This document shows, piece by piece, positions 17,882 to 25,516 of a DNA stretch of 34,511 nt (positions are counted from its first letter, which is position 1; each line of letters starts with the position of its first letter). The position numbers and the translations under genes were made by a program. The notes below the pieces were generated by a model. It saw only the letters and a program-made list of their open reading frames with translations. It ran no database searches and was not told the origin of the DNA. This DNA comes from CAZBDV01 sp964490765 (lineage in GTDB: Bacteria; Cloacimonadota; Cloacimonadia; Cloacimonadales; JAJBBL01), in assembly GCA_964490765.1 (NCBI GenBank), contig CAZBDV010000022.1:1-34511 (forward strand), given 5' to 3'.

Positions 17882-18532
17882 ATGCATACGATACCGAAGA
17901 TAGTAATCAATAGTGGTAAAGAGAAAGTACTAACTATCCAGAGGTTCACCCTGGAAGAGGGAGATTCTCTCTTGCTTCAGAATGAAAACCCGGAGGGAAA
18001 GACTCTCTTTCTTCGCGGACTTTACAGGTTCCTGCAGAACAGCAGGAGAAGAAGAGAGAAGCTGATCGAGAAGGGAGATGTATTCCTCTGGGATATCAGG
18101 CGTGATAAAATCTACAGTAAGGGGAACAGAGAAGCCATTCTTCTGGAATATCAACCGGCGATAATACCGGAGATGACACTCAATCAGAATATACTCCTCC
18201 CGATGAAGGGTATGAATATCAGGCTGAAACACAAACTCATCGATTATCTCCGGACATTCGGACTAACTATGAAACAGTTCAGCCCGGGCAGGAATCTATC
18301 CTTTTCTGAGATGAAGATCGTCGAACTGATCAGAGCGGTTTTGCTCCTGCCGGAACTGATACTGATAGACGATTTCGATCTCAGTTATCATAAGAACCTT
18401 CATGACCGGATATTCGAAATGTTCTCACTTGTCCGGAAGAACGGGACAATCATTATTGCTACCTGTAAATCCGCTAATCCCTTCTTTACTCGTAATTTTT
18501 CTATTAAAGGTAAAGAGGTATTCGAGATATGA
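17882..18532 (+). CDS. Degenerate FtsE-like ABC ATPase-fold protein
   Basis: The 216-residue length and block order match FtsE, the cytoplasmic ABC subunit that couples cell division to peptidoglycan hydrolysis, but the catalytic signatures are eroded. Walker A (GxxGxGKST) is NENPEGKTL at 34-42, keeping only Gly39-Lys40-Thr41. The Q-loop is retained (LLEYQPAIIPEMTLNQNILLP, Gln91). The signature LSGGQ is LSFSE at 139-143, followed by a conserved-looking LIRAVLLLPELI. Walker B ends IDD (Asp163-Asp164) instead of D-E, so the catalytic Glu is Asp. The switch His is Cys195 (IATCK). ATP may bind weakly, but normal hydrolysis looks unlikely. It overlaps the FtsX-like gene by four bases (ATGA), which supports a functional pair. 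No stop or frameshift suggests pseudogene decay. Confidence 0.75.
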   Translation: MHTIPKIVINSGKEKVLTIQRFTLEEGDSLLLQNENPEGKTLFLRGLYRFLQNSRRRREKLIEKGDVFLWDIRRDKIYSKGNREAILLEYQPAIIPEMTLNQNILLPMKGMNIRLKHKLIDYLRTFGLTMKQFSPGRNLSFSEMKIVELIRAVLLLPELILIDDFDLSYHKNLHDRIFEMFSLVRKNGTIIIATCKSANPFFTRNFSIKGKEVFEI

Positions 18533-19299
18533 AACCCGCTCTGATTCTAACCTTCATACTTCTAATCTGTTTGATCGTCTTCTCCCTTGCTGACTTCCTG
18601 TTACTGGAGCAGTATGAAAATCTTGTGACCCGTATCGAGTCACTCCCTGTAATTCTCTTTTCCAGTAATTTTAGCCTGCTCCATAACCTGATGAATGAGC
18701 TGGAAGACGAACCTGTTGTAACTTCACTGGAGATCGAGAGGAATATCGAGATACTGGATAAGATGATAAAAGAATATGATTTACCGGCTGCAGAACAGAT
18801 CCTTGATATTGATTCCCTCCCCAATATGCTTGAATTCCGGTTAGAGGGAGAATTGATAACCGAGAAGGGATACAGTGAACTAAAGGAGAGGTTCGAGAGA
18901 GAGGGAAGTGATATAACCCTGATCTCGCAAGATATCGAATTATCTGACCTCTTTGAACTGAAACAGATGCTTCTCCTCACCCGGAAAGCAATCCTGGCCG
19001 GTATCATCATTATACTCTCAATCGTTACTTTCGTTACCGGTGCTATGGTTATCAGAAGGAGTAATTACTACTGGCATATATACTATCGTAGTGGTGGCAC
19101 AAAAAAGAGATTTAGAAGTTATCTGCTGAACTTACTGCTCGGGACCATCCTGTCTCTGAGCCTGCTCGCAATAATCTTCTATCTGGTTGATTATTATCTG
19201 CAGATGAGTTATGAATTTGAACTCCGTTACTGGATACTCTTTGGACTCGTCATATTCATACCCGGCCTGCTCGCCTGGTGCCTGACAGAGAGGTCATAG
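18529..19299 (+). CDS. FtsX-like four-helix membrane protein
   Basis: The 256 residues follow the FtsX plan. A transmembrane helix (4-22) is followed by an extracytoplasmic domain of about 125 residues including DSLPNMLEFRL (compare the LPNPLP-type segment of FtsX). Helices then lie at about 153-175, 198-220 and 234-251. The loop RSGGTKKRFRSYLLNLLLG at 187-205 corresponds to the cytoplasmic coupling segment of FtsX (GAT..FIRRPFL type). Canonical FtsX is nearer 300 residues. It is translationally coupled to the preceding degenerate FtsE-like gene. In known systems FtsX activates M23 or amidase-linked hydrolases, and an active M23 gene heads this same series. Sequence conservation with FtsX is low, so the call rests on topology, partner and local motifs. 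Confidence 0.72.
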   Translation: MKPALILTFILLICLIVFSLADFLLLEQYENLVTRIESLPVILFSSNFSLLHNLMNELEDEPVVTSLEIERNIEILDKMIKEYDLPAAEQILDIDSLPNMLEFRLEGELITEKGYSELKERFEREGSDITLISQDIELSDLFELKQMLLLTRKAILAGIIIILSIVTFVTGAMVIRRSNYYWHIYYRSGGTKKRFRSYLLNLLLGTILSLSLLAIIFYLVDYYLQMSYEFELRYWILFGLVIFIPGLLAWCLTERS

Positions 19300-19321
19300 C
19301 GGGAGAAGAGGCCTGAATCCT

Positions 19322-19359
19322 AACCGTTAAGCGTATAAGGGATTCAAAGGGGGTATAAT
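19322..19359 (+). promoter_or_regulatory. AACCGTTAA half-site and TATAAT upstream of the small 99-aa gene
   Basis: The 171-base gap after the FtsX-like gene contains AACCGTTAA (19322-19330), identical to 12691-12699 in the divergent region, then a perfect TATAAT (19354-19359), a small palindrome ATAGAT-TATG-ATCTAT (19364-19379) and TTGACA (19392-19397). None combine into a clean -35/-10 pair, so a separate promoter for the 19471 gene is likely but not pinned down. Confidence 0.3.
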
Positions 19360-19455
19360 TACCATAGATTATGATCTATATGCGTTTGTTATTGACAACT
19401 AAAAGACCTGTTTATCACTTAGAAAAAATAATCGAGCTTTAGACAATAGTTTGAG

Positions 19456-19461
19456 AGGAGG
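19456..19461 (+). promoter_or_regulatory. Near-ideal Shine-Dalgarno for the 99-aa protein
   Basis: AGGAGG lies nine bases before the ATG at 19471, among the strongest ribosome sites in this window. It fixes the start and suggests high translation. Confidence 0.7.
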
Positions 19462-19470
19462 AAGGGGATA

Positions 19471-19770
19471 ATGTCTTACACATCTTCAGGAGCAGCAGCA
19501 GGAGGTGCAGCAGCAGCTCATGCGGCAATGATCAATGCAACAAAGGCATCAGGTACTATAGTTAGGGTTAATAATTCTTCATTTGCTACCATTTTGAACA
19601 AGAGTGATAAACCTCTGGTAGTCTATGCAAAAGCTGGTTTTCTCTCTAGTGGGTTTCATTATCTGACCCCTTACAGAGGACTCTGTTTCTATACCAAAAG
19701 TAGTGAACTTCTCAACCTGCCATCTTCAGCAGAGATTATCCAGGCTAACAAGATATGGATACCTTCATAG
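19471..19770 (+). CDS. Small Ala/Gly-rich protein of unknown function
   Basis: I do not recognise a characterised function. The 99 residues split into a low-complexity N-terminus (SSGAAAGGAAAAHAAM, residues 5-20) and a compact domain from about residue 27 to the end: GTIVRVNN, then LNKSDKPLVVYAKAGF, YLTPYRGLCFYTKS, and a closing ANKIWIPS. The alternating pattern suggests a small beta-rich fold. From memory, similar small hypothetical proteins with an Ala-rich start and an IWIP-type ending occur in other bacteria, but I can attach no name. It has no clear signal peptide; the Ala/Gly run could be a weak amphipathic or membrane-contact segment. It sits in its own 5' region between the FtsX-like gene and pgsA and has an unusually strong ribosome site. 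Confidence 0.8.
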   Translation: MSYTSSGAAAGGAAAAHAAMINATKASGTIVRVNNSSFATILNKSDKPLVVYAKAGFLSSGFHYLTPYRGLCFYTKSSELLNLPSSAEIIQANKIWIPS

Positions 19771-19833
19771 TCGATAGTATCAATTTGATCCTGTCCGTTG
19801 TTAAACCTCAAGCCTGGAGATAATGGTGATAAC

Positions 19834-20418
19834 ATGAAAAGACATATACCCAATATCCTGACTCTTTTTCGGATTGTTCTCGTTCCGGTATATTTACTGT
19901 GCCTTTATTTGATTGGTGGTGCAAATGGTTCACTGCTGGCTCTTATCGTATTCGTTATAGCTGGTATTACCGATTATTTCGATGGTATGCTGGCCCGTAA
20001 GTTCCAGAGTATCTCTGACTTCGGTAAGATTGCCGACCCTCTCGCTGACAAGATCATTGTCTCTGTTGCCCTGATCACCATTGCCATAAGCCCGATGCAC
20101 TTTATCAGCATCATCATTGTTATCATCATTATCTTCCGTGAGTTGACAGTCACCCTGCTCAGAAGCTGGTATCAGAAAAAAGATATCTATGTCGCTGCCA
20201 ATATCTGGGGTAAATTAAAAACAACGCTTCAGATGATTGGTATCATTGCAGCCCTTGCCTTCCATGCCGGCAGGTTTTGGATACCATCGCTACGAGCGAA
20301 TGAAGTAGTTATTATCAAGGGGATAGAGATATTTTTCTGGTTAGTTGTCGTTATAACGATAGTATCGGGGATTACCTATCTCCCATTTATGACAAAAAAG
20401 AAAGGTACCGAGGATTAA
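19834..20418 (+). CDS. pgsA: CDP-diacylglycerol-glycerol-3-phosphate 3-phosphatidyltransferase
   Basis: Makes phosphatidylglycerol phosphate in the inner membrane. The CDP-alcohol phosphatidyltransferase signature D-G-x2-A-R-x8-G-x3-D-x3-D is complete (FDGMLARKFQ, DFGKIADPLADK). The 194-residue protein has about five to six hydrophobic helices and begins MKRHIPNILTLFRI, the usual PgsA N-terminus. That is why I prefer the ATG at 19834 to an in-frame TTG at 19798; GGAG lies 14 bases before the ATG, rather far. It is followed after 10 bases by a lipoprotein gene. Confidence 0.93.
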   Translation: MKRHIPNILTLFRIVLVPVYLLCLYLIGGANGSLLALIVFVIAGITDYFDGMLARKFQSISDFGKIADPLADKIIVSVALITIAISPMHFISIIIVIIIIFRELTVTLLRSWYQKKDIYVAANIWGKLKTTLQMIGIIAALAFHAGRFWIPSLRANEVVIIKGIEIFFWLVVVITIVSGITYLPFMTKKKGTED

Positions 20419-20428
20419 TCTGGTTATC

Positions 20429-21514
20429 ATGAAATTCAAAATCAGTATGATTATACTCCTGACAGTTCTGATATTGACAGGGTGTGGTGATAGTAATGAG
20501 TCAAGACGACACCGCCCGGCAGGACAGGATACCGACTATCGTAAACCGCTCGCCTGGGGACACGAGCAGACTATATATGTTTTCGCCGACAGCAATGTCT
20601 GGCAATATGCTGAACCCTATTTAAGAGAAAGTATCGAACGTTATTACTTTACCACGGAGAATGAGACCTATTTCGATCTTAAAAGGGCTGATTTCTCTGC
20701 CATACAGCAATTCTACCGCTTCAAAAACCTCATATTTTTCGCCCATCTAGATTCAGAGCAGCAGGTATCAAACTATGTAAAAGAGAGGTTGTCAGAAACC
20801 GTTCTCCAGTCTGTCAGGGAAGAGGGGATCGGTATGTTCACCAGCCACAACCTCTGGGCTAATGACCAGCTGGTAATCTTCTTACTTGGTGATACCGAAG
20901 CCAATCTACTCAGGTATAATATTTTACAGGCCAATGAGATCTTCGAACAGTTCCGGTCAAAACTCTTTGCCAGAATCGAGAAGAAGGTTTACGGCCTGAA
21001 GATTCATCCAGAAGTGATGTTCAGCAATTTACCCTGGTCGGTGAAGCTGCCGGAAAACTATGTTATCTTTAAGCGAGATGACAGTAACAATTTCACCTCT
21101 TTTCTTGCCCGCCGGCGGGAGCAACCCGACCGTTACCTGGCAGTTTATTATGAAGAAATGGAAGAAAACAGGGTTACTCTCGACTGGTTGATTGAGACCA
21201 GAGCCCGGCTCGTCTGGGATTATTATGATGAAGATGAATTCCAGAGAGAGGAGACCAGGTCAGAGCAGACAGAGATCAGCAATCGGCAGACTATCAAGCT
21301 TTCCGGCCGCTGGCAGAATGCCAAATATGCTATTGGTGGTGCTTTTCAATCCTTTGCCTTCTATGATGAATCGAATCAAAGAGCATATCTCATAGATAAT
21401 TCGGTATTCTATCCTGAAGGGTTCAAACTCCCTGCTCTGATAGAATTAGAGGTAATTAGCCGCACTATCGAAATCACCGAACGGCAGCAGGATGAGCTTG
21501 CCAATAATGAATGA
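20429..21514 (+). CDS. DUF4837-type lipoprotein
   Basis: Predicted lipoprotein of 361 residues with a signal peptide and lipobox LTGC (Cys19). The mature part begins with a polar linker, then KPLAWGHEQTIYVFADSNVW, and includes the RFKNLIFF and NLWANDQLVIFL segments. This pattern resembles the Bacteroidota family DUF4837, whose function is unknown. It probably acts on the periplasmic side of a membrane. The C-terminus carries acidic/Gln-rich sequence. It lies between pgsA (10-base gap) and an outer-membrane barrel gene, in a block of envelope proteins. Confidence 0.75.
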   Translation: MKFKISMIILLTVLILTGCGDSNESRRHRPAGQDTDYRKPLAWGHEQTIYVFADSNVWQYAEPYLRESIERYYFTTENETYFDLKRADFSAIQQFYRFKNLIFFAHLDSEQQVSNYVKERLSETVLQSVREEGIGMFTSHNLWANDQLVIFLLGDTEANLLRYNILQANEIFEQFRSKLFARIEKKVYGLKIHPEVMFSNLPWSVKLPENYVIFKRDDSNNFTSFLARRREQPDRYLAVYYEEMEENRVTLDWLIETRARLVWDYYDEDEFQREETRSEQTEISNRQTIKLSGRWQNAKYAIGGAFQSFAFYDESNQRAYLIDNSVFYPEGFKLPALIELEVISRTIEITERQQDELANNE

Positions 21515-21563
21515 CTTTAGATAATAGATAGATTGTTACAGGGATAATGAAGGAGGTCTTTTA

Positions 21564-22331
21564 ATGAAACTGGTTATTATTTTTCTGGCTGCTCTCTTAT
21601 TCATACCGGCTCTGCATGGTTATGAATTGTTGAATCTGGCCGATGCTCCTACTGCCGGCATACTCCAGTATGGTGAGGTATTGATGACGACCAAGATGTA
21701 TCGAAACAACGGTATACTGGCAGGTAGCTCTGTCGGACTCTTTTCCCGTTTTATGTTTGGCATCAGTTACGGGGGTGAGAACCTGGTTGGAAATCAGAAA
21801 CCGAACTGGCATGAAAGAGTTGAGGTCAATGCAAAATACCGCCTTCTGGATGAGAGTCCTCTTATGCCAGCATTAGTTGTCGGTTTCGACTCACAGGGTC
21901 ACGGTGTTTTCCATAGCTCAGTCAAAAGATACGATATCAAGTCTAAGGGGTTTTATGCTGCAGCAAGCCGCAACTATTACTTTCTAGGTAATCTTGGTAT
22001 CCATATGGGAGCAAATTACAGTCTGGAAAATGATGATGGAGAGAAGAGCATCAATTTCTTTGCCGGAATCGACAAGTCTATTGGAGATGAACTCACCCTG
22101 ATGATCGATTATGATATGGCTCTGAACGATATAGAGCCGAGCCTGACAGAGAGTGCATCTAATGATAGCCTCCTTAAGAGAAAGGGAAATGGATATCTCA
22201 ATGCCTCTCTCTATCTCCGCTTTACCGATTTTCTGGCAGTGAAATTCACTGCTTATGACCTGCTGGAAAACAATCGTAATACTATTGGTGCTGACAGGTC
22301 GATCATCATTAACTACAATATGAGATTTTAA
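21564..22331 (+). CDS. Outer-membrane beta-barrel protein, YjbH-like
   Basis: The 255-residue protein has a signal peptide (cleavage probably after about residue 19) and alternating amphipathic strands, ending NYNMRF with the terminal Phe typical of barrels assembled by BamA. Segments FGISYGGENLVG, KYRLLDESPLMPALVVGFDSQGHG and YDMALND resemble a conserved outer-membrane protein of FCB bacteria and loosely the YjbH family; function is unknown. AAGGAGGT lies about seven bases before the ATG, another strong ribosome site. Its neighbours are two lipoproteins, suggesting an envelope complex, but this is inference. Confidence 0.7.
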   Translation: MKLVIIFLAALLFIPALHGYELLNLADAPTAGILQYGEVLMTTKMYRNNGILAGSSVGLFSRFMFGISYGGENLVGNQKPNWHERVEVNAKYRLLDESPLMPALVVGFDSQGHGVFHSSVKRYDIKSKGFYAAASRNYYFLGNLGIHMGANYSLENDDGEKSINFFAGIDKSIGDELTLMIDYDMALNDIEPSLTESASNDSLLKRKGNGYLNASLYLRFTDFLAVKFTAYDLLENNRNTIGADRSIIINYNMRF

Positions 22332-22356
22332 CGATATAAAGCAGATCTAGTTCAGT

Positions 22357-24327
22357 ATGAAAATTAATAAGACTTTGATGTTTATATCTCTTCCTGTTCT
22401 CATTGGGATTGCTATTATTGGCTGTTCTCAGGGCACAGACAGGGCAGAAGCTCCCGGCTATCCTCGTAGCTCGGCAGGCAATCCGACCCGTGATTCGGTT
22501 CATTTCTATACAATGGGTGAAGTGGCTTTTAATCAGGGAGATTTGATTACCGCTTACGGCCTATTCAATCAGGCAGATCTACACGATCCGGAGAATATCT
22601 CTATCAAGGAGAGGATTATCGAAACCCTCTGGATCATAGCCCGGGAAGAGGAAGAACGTAATGAAGAGATTATCAGAAGGGTCGAGAACTATATCGCCAG
22701 GGAGCTATATACTGCTGATATGTTAAGGTATTACGGTCTTTCCTGTTTCGATACAGAAAGAACAGAGAAGGGGTTCAAGGCGTTTGAGATGGCACTGGAA
22801 ATGGATAAAGATCCCTACGCCTACTACGAATATTTCTTCTACAACATGCAACTGGCTGGTGAGTACGATTTCTCATATCTCGATAAAGCACTGGAGCTGG
22901 GTAGCAATGATCCTGAGCTGGTCTATTCCATAGCAGAGATATATGAGTATAACAATCCTCAGCGGAGCAGAGAGATTTATGAGGCTGCTGCCGAGAGATT
23001 CGCAGATGAGGAGTCTCAGGACCGGCTTGTCAGTTTCTATCTTAGATTCTTCCACTGGCCTGCCCTGAGAGAATATATCAGTAATGAATTCTCTGCCGGC
23101 AGGCATGTAACGAAAGAGAGCAAAAAGATATATCTGGAACTCCTCTACTACAATGAGGATTATTCCACTATTCTTAAGAATTATGAGCATTATGAAGATT
23201 ATCAGGATGTCGGTATACAGGAGATCTTTTTCTTTTCCTCTTACTACGCAAAGGAATATGAGCAGGCTGTCTCTTTAGCAGAAAAGATTCTCAACCTCCC
23301 CGATTACCCGGAAGAGAATCGGGAAGTAATGTTCGCCTCAATAGGCGAATTATACGCCCTGTTGGGAGATTATGATTCTGCTGCCGATTATCTTCTCCTC
23401 GTTGATGACCTGCATCTTATAGCCTCAGCAGTTCTGACAGATTACATAAGAGAAGCACCCTTCGCTGAAGATACTGAAAATGAGTTCACACAACAGCCTG
23501 TTGACGAGGAGATAGAGAGCAGAGTAGATGCCAATCTCCTGATCGAGATACTGAGCCGTAAAGGGTTAAGCCAGCCTGGAATTGACTATCTCACTGCATC
23601 CCTCTATATGTTAACTGATCGGGAAGATGAGGGGCTTCTGCTTCTCGAGGGATTGACAGGAAAGATAGAGGACGACGAGCTGAACAAGAAGATCGGTACG
23701 CAGTTTCTCACCCAGAATGAACCGGAAAAGGCTTTGAGAGTTTTCTCCTATATAGAAGACCCCGAATTCGAGCCCAACTTCTATCTGGGTAGTTACTATT
23801 ATGTGACAGGAAGAGATTCCCTGGCAATGGAATATCTCTGGCAGGCTCTGCAGACTTCGGATCATCCCTCTAATGAGACCTTTCTCTCATTAGCCGACCT
23901 GCTGAATAGAAACAATATGCACGAAAAAGAGCTGGAGGTGATGGAACAGGCTATTGAATTTCATCCTGAAGACCCGTTAATCCTCAACTGGCTGGGCTAT
24001 TCACTCGTAATGCATACAACAAGGTATGCAGAGGCAGAGGAATATTTATTGAAGGCAATATCACTCGAACCTGACAACTATCACATCCAGGATAGTGTAG
24101 CCTGGCTGTATTACAATCTGGAAGATTATCAAAAAGCTCTCGACTATATGGAAGATATCATAGCCTGGGGCCCGGACGACAGCACCGTTGCCTACCATCT
24201 CGGTATGATCTATTACAAGCTTGACGACCGGGATAATGCAAAAAACTATCTGCAACAGGCAGTAGAATTGAATACTGATACCTCTTATCGGGAGAGGGCA
24301 GAAACAAAATTAAGGGAGTTGGAATAA
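22357..24327 (+). CDS. TPR-repeat lipoprotein
   Basis: The 656-residue protein has a signal peptide and lipobox IIGC (Cys23), then helical repeats over nearly its whole length. TPR character is clearest near the end, where repeats of about 34 residues read like FLSLADLLNRNNMHEKELEV, ILNWLGYSLV, VAWLYYNLEDYQKALDY and YHLGMIYYKLDDRDNAKNYL. Such proteins are scaffolds on the periplasmic face of the outer membrane. I cannot name the partner; the adjacent barrel, DUF4837 lipoprotein and DUF58 protein are candidates. It ends four bases before the next start. Confidence 0.85.
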   Translation: MKINKTLMFISLPVLIGIAIIGCSQGTDRAEAPGYPRSSAGNPTRDSVHFYTMGEVAFNQGDLITAYGLFNQADLHDPENISIKERIIETLWIIAREEEERNEEIIRRVENYIARELYTADMLRYYGLSCFDTERTEKGFKAFEMALEMDKDPYAYYEYFFYNMQLAGEYDFSYLDKALELGSNDPELVYSIAEIYEYNNPQRSREIYEAAAERFADEESQDRLVSFYLRFFHWPALREYISNEFSAGRHVTKESKKIYLELLYYNEDYSTILKNYEHYEDYQDVGIQEIFFFSSYYAKEYEQAVSLAEKILNLPDYPEENREVMFASIGELYALLGDYDSAADYLLLVDDLHLIASAVLTDYIREAPFAEDTENEFTQQPVDEEIESRVDANLLIEILSRKGLSQPGIDYLTASLYMLTDREDEGLLLLEGLTGKIEDDELNKKIGTQFLTQNEPEKALRVFSYIEDPEFEPNFYLGSYYYVTGRDSLAMEYLWQALQTSDHPSNETFLSLADLLNRNNMHEKELEVMEQAIEFHPEDPLILNWLGYSLVMHTTRYAEAEEYLLKAISLEPDNYHIQDSVAWLYYNLEDYQKALDYMEDIIAWGPDDSTVAYHLGMIYYKLDDRDNAKNYLQQAVELNTDTSYRERAETKLRELE

Positions 24328-24331
24328 GCCT

Positions 24332-24574
24332 ATGAATAAGAGATTTATTTTTGGTAAAGGAAATTTAATACTCTTCTTGATCGGGGTGATGATCATCACG
24401 ATAGCCTATATCATAATGTCAACAGGGGATATTACTATCTCACCGGTCATGCTGATTATCGCCTATGTTATCGTCTTCCCCCTGGCTATTCTTCTCGGTA
24501 CTATAGCAAGCAGGCCGAAAAAGGATATGAGAGCACCGGAACCACCGGAACAGGAGCAAGATCTTAAGAAATGA
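24332..24574 (+). CDS. Small two-helix membrane protein, DUF3098-like
   Basis: The 80-residue protein starts KRFIFGKGN and then has two hydrophobic helices (about 12-30 and 37-57) and a charged, Pro/Glu-rich cytoplasmic tail. The FxFxKxN start and the paired helices resemble DUF3098, small membrane proteins of Bacteroidota. Function is unknown. Its stop overlaps the DUF58 start by four bases (ATGA), hinting at joint function or coupled translation. Confidence 0.65.
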   Translation: MNKRFIFGKGNLILFLIGVMIITIAYIIMSTGDITISPVMLIIAYVIVFPLAILLGTIASRPKKDMRAPEPPEQEQDLKK

Positions 24575-25458
24575 CCAACCAATACCTCTCCGAAGAGCTG
24601 ATAGCGAAGATAGATAAATTCAAGCTGAAAGCCCGCCTCATTGTCGAAGGGTTTATGATCGGCCTGCATAAATCACCATATCACGGCTTCAGTGTCGAGT
24701 TTTCTGATCACAGGCAGTATAATCCGGGAGATTCGATCAAGGACGTAGACTGGAAGGTTTTCGGTAAGACGAACCGTTATTATATCCGCCGCTACGAGGA
24801 AGAGACCAATCTGAAGTCTTATATCCTGATAGATCACAGCAAATCGATGGGCTATACTTCCGGCAACACTACGAAGCTCGAATACGCCAAGTCATTAGCC
24901 TCTTCTCTCTTTTATCTGATGATCAACCAGCAGGATGCTTCCGGGCTGCTCTCCTTCACCGACAAAATCACCTCTTATATTCCGCCTCGTGCAGTAAGAT
25001 CTTATCTCAATATCCTGCTGACCGAGATCTACAACCTTCAGGCAGAGGATAGAACCCGCACTGCAGAAGTCTTACACCAACTGGCCGAGCGTATCCATAA
25101 GAGAGGATTAATTATCCTTATCTCCGATCTGATAGATGAACCGGACGAGATACTGAGCGGGTTACAGCATTTCCGGCACAAGAAGAATGAGGTAGTTGTC
25201 TTTCATATCCAGGATAAACAGGAGTACCAGTTCGATTTCCAGCATGAGACAGAATTCATAGATTCCGAAACAGGAGAGAAGTTAACAGTCAATCCCTGGC
25301 AGATAAAGAAGGACTATCTGGAAGAATACAACAGCAACATCGAATATCTGAAGAAGAGATGTTTCGAGGCGAGGATAGAATACAATCCGATAACAACAGA
25401 GACCGCATACGACCAGATCCTTCTGCAGTATCTCCTGAAACGTGCTAAACTGATGTAG
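24571..25458 (+). CDS. DUF58 / von Willebrand A-like protein
   Basis: The 295-residue protein has the DUF58 hallmark FSDHRQYNPGDSIKDVDWK (44-62) and a metal-ion-dependent adhesion motif D-x-S-x-S at 88-92 (IDHSKSM) opening a VWA-like domain. Members usually work with a MoxR-family AAA+ ATPase, as in Bat (aerotolerance) clusters, as adaptors or in maturation of membrane proteins. No MoxR gene is visible here; the upstream neighbours are a two-helix membrane protein and a TPR lipoprotein. It is the last plus-strand gene before convergent iorB, 58 bases away. No transmembrane helix is obvious, so it is probably cytoplasmic. Confidence 0.9.
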   Translation: MTNQYLSEELIAKIDKFKLKARLIVEGFMIGLHKSPYHGFSVEFSDHRQYNPGDSIKDVDWKVFGKTNRYYIRRYEEETNLKSYILIDHSKSMGYTSGNTTKLEYAKSLASSLFYLMINQQDASGLLSFTDKITSYIPPRAVRSYLNILLTEIYNLQAEDRTRTAEVLHQLAERIHKRGLIILISDLIDEPDEILSGLQHFRHKKNEVVVFHIQDKQEYQFDFQHETEFIDSETGEKLTVNPWQIKKDYLEEYNSNIEYLKKRCFEARIEYNPITTETAYDQILLQYLLKRAKLM

Positions 25459-25477
25459 CAAATAATTGATAAACAGC

Positions 25478-25497
25478 CAGGACAGAAGAAGATCCTG
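25478..25497. terminator. Weak hairpin in the convergent DUF58/iorB gap
   Basis: CAGGA, ten bases, TCCTG gives a 5-bp stem in the 58-base gap between two convergent genes, where a terminator is expected. On the plus strand it is followed by CCCCGGCCTTTATTTT, a modest T-rich run; on the minus strand no T tract follows. It is a weak candidate. Confidence 0.25.
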
Positions 25498-25516
25498 CCC
25501 CGGCCTTTATTTTATC

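Noticed and set aside
17882..18532. FtsE-like gene as a pseudogene
   Set aside because: The frame is intact, spacing to both neighbours is tight, it overlaps its partner by four bases, and non-catalytic structural positions (Q-loop, Walker B hydrophobic strand) are retained.
19447..19453. TAGTTTG as a promoter element of the 19471 gene
   Set aside because: It lies directly before AGGAGG, so transcription would start at or inside the ribosome site, and no TTTG/TTG box lies 19-21 bases upstream.
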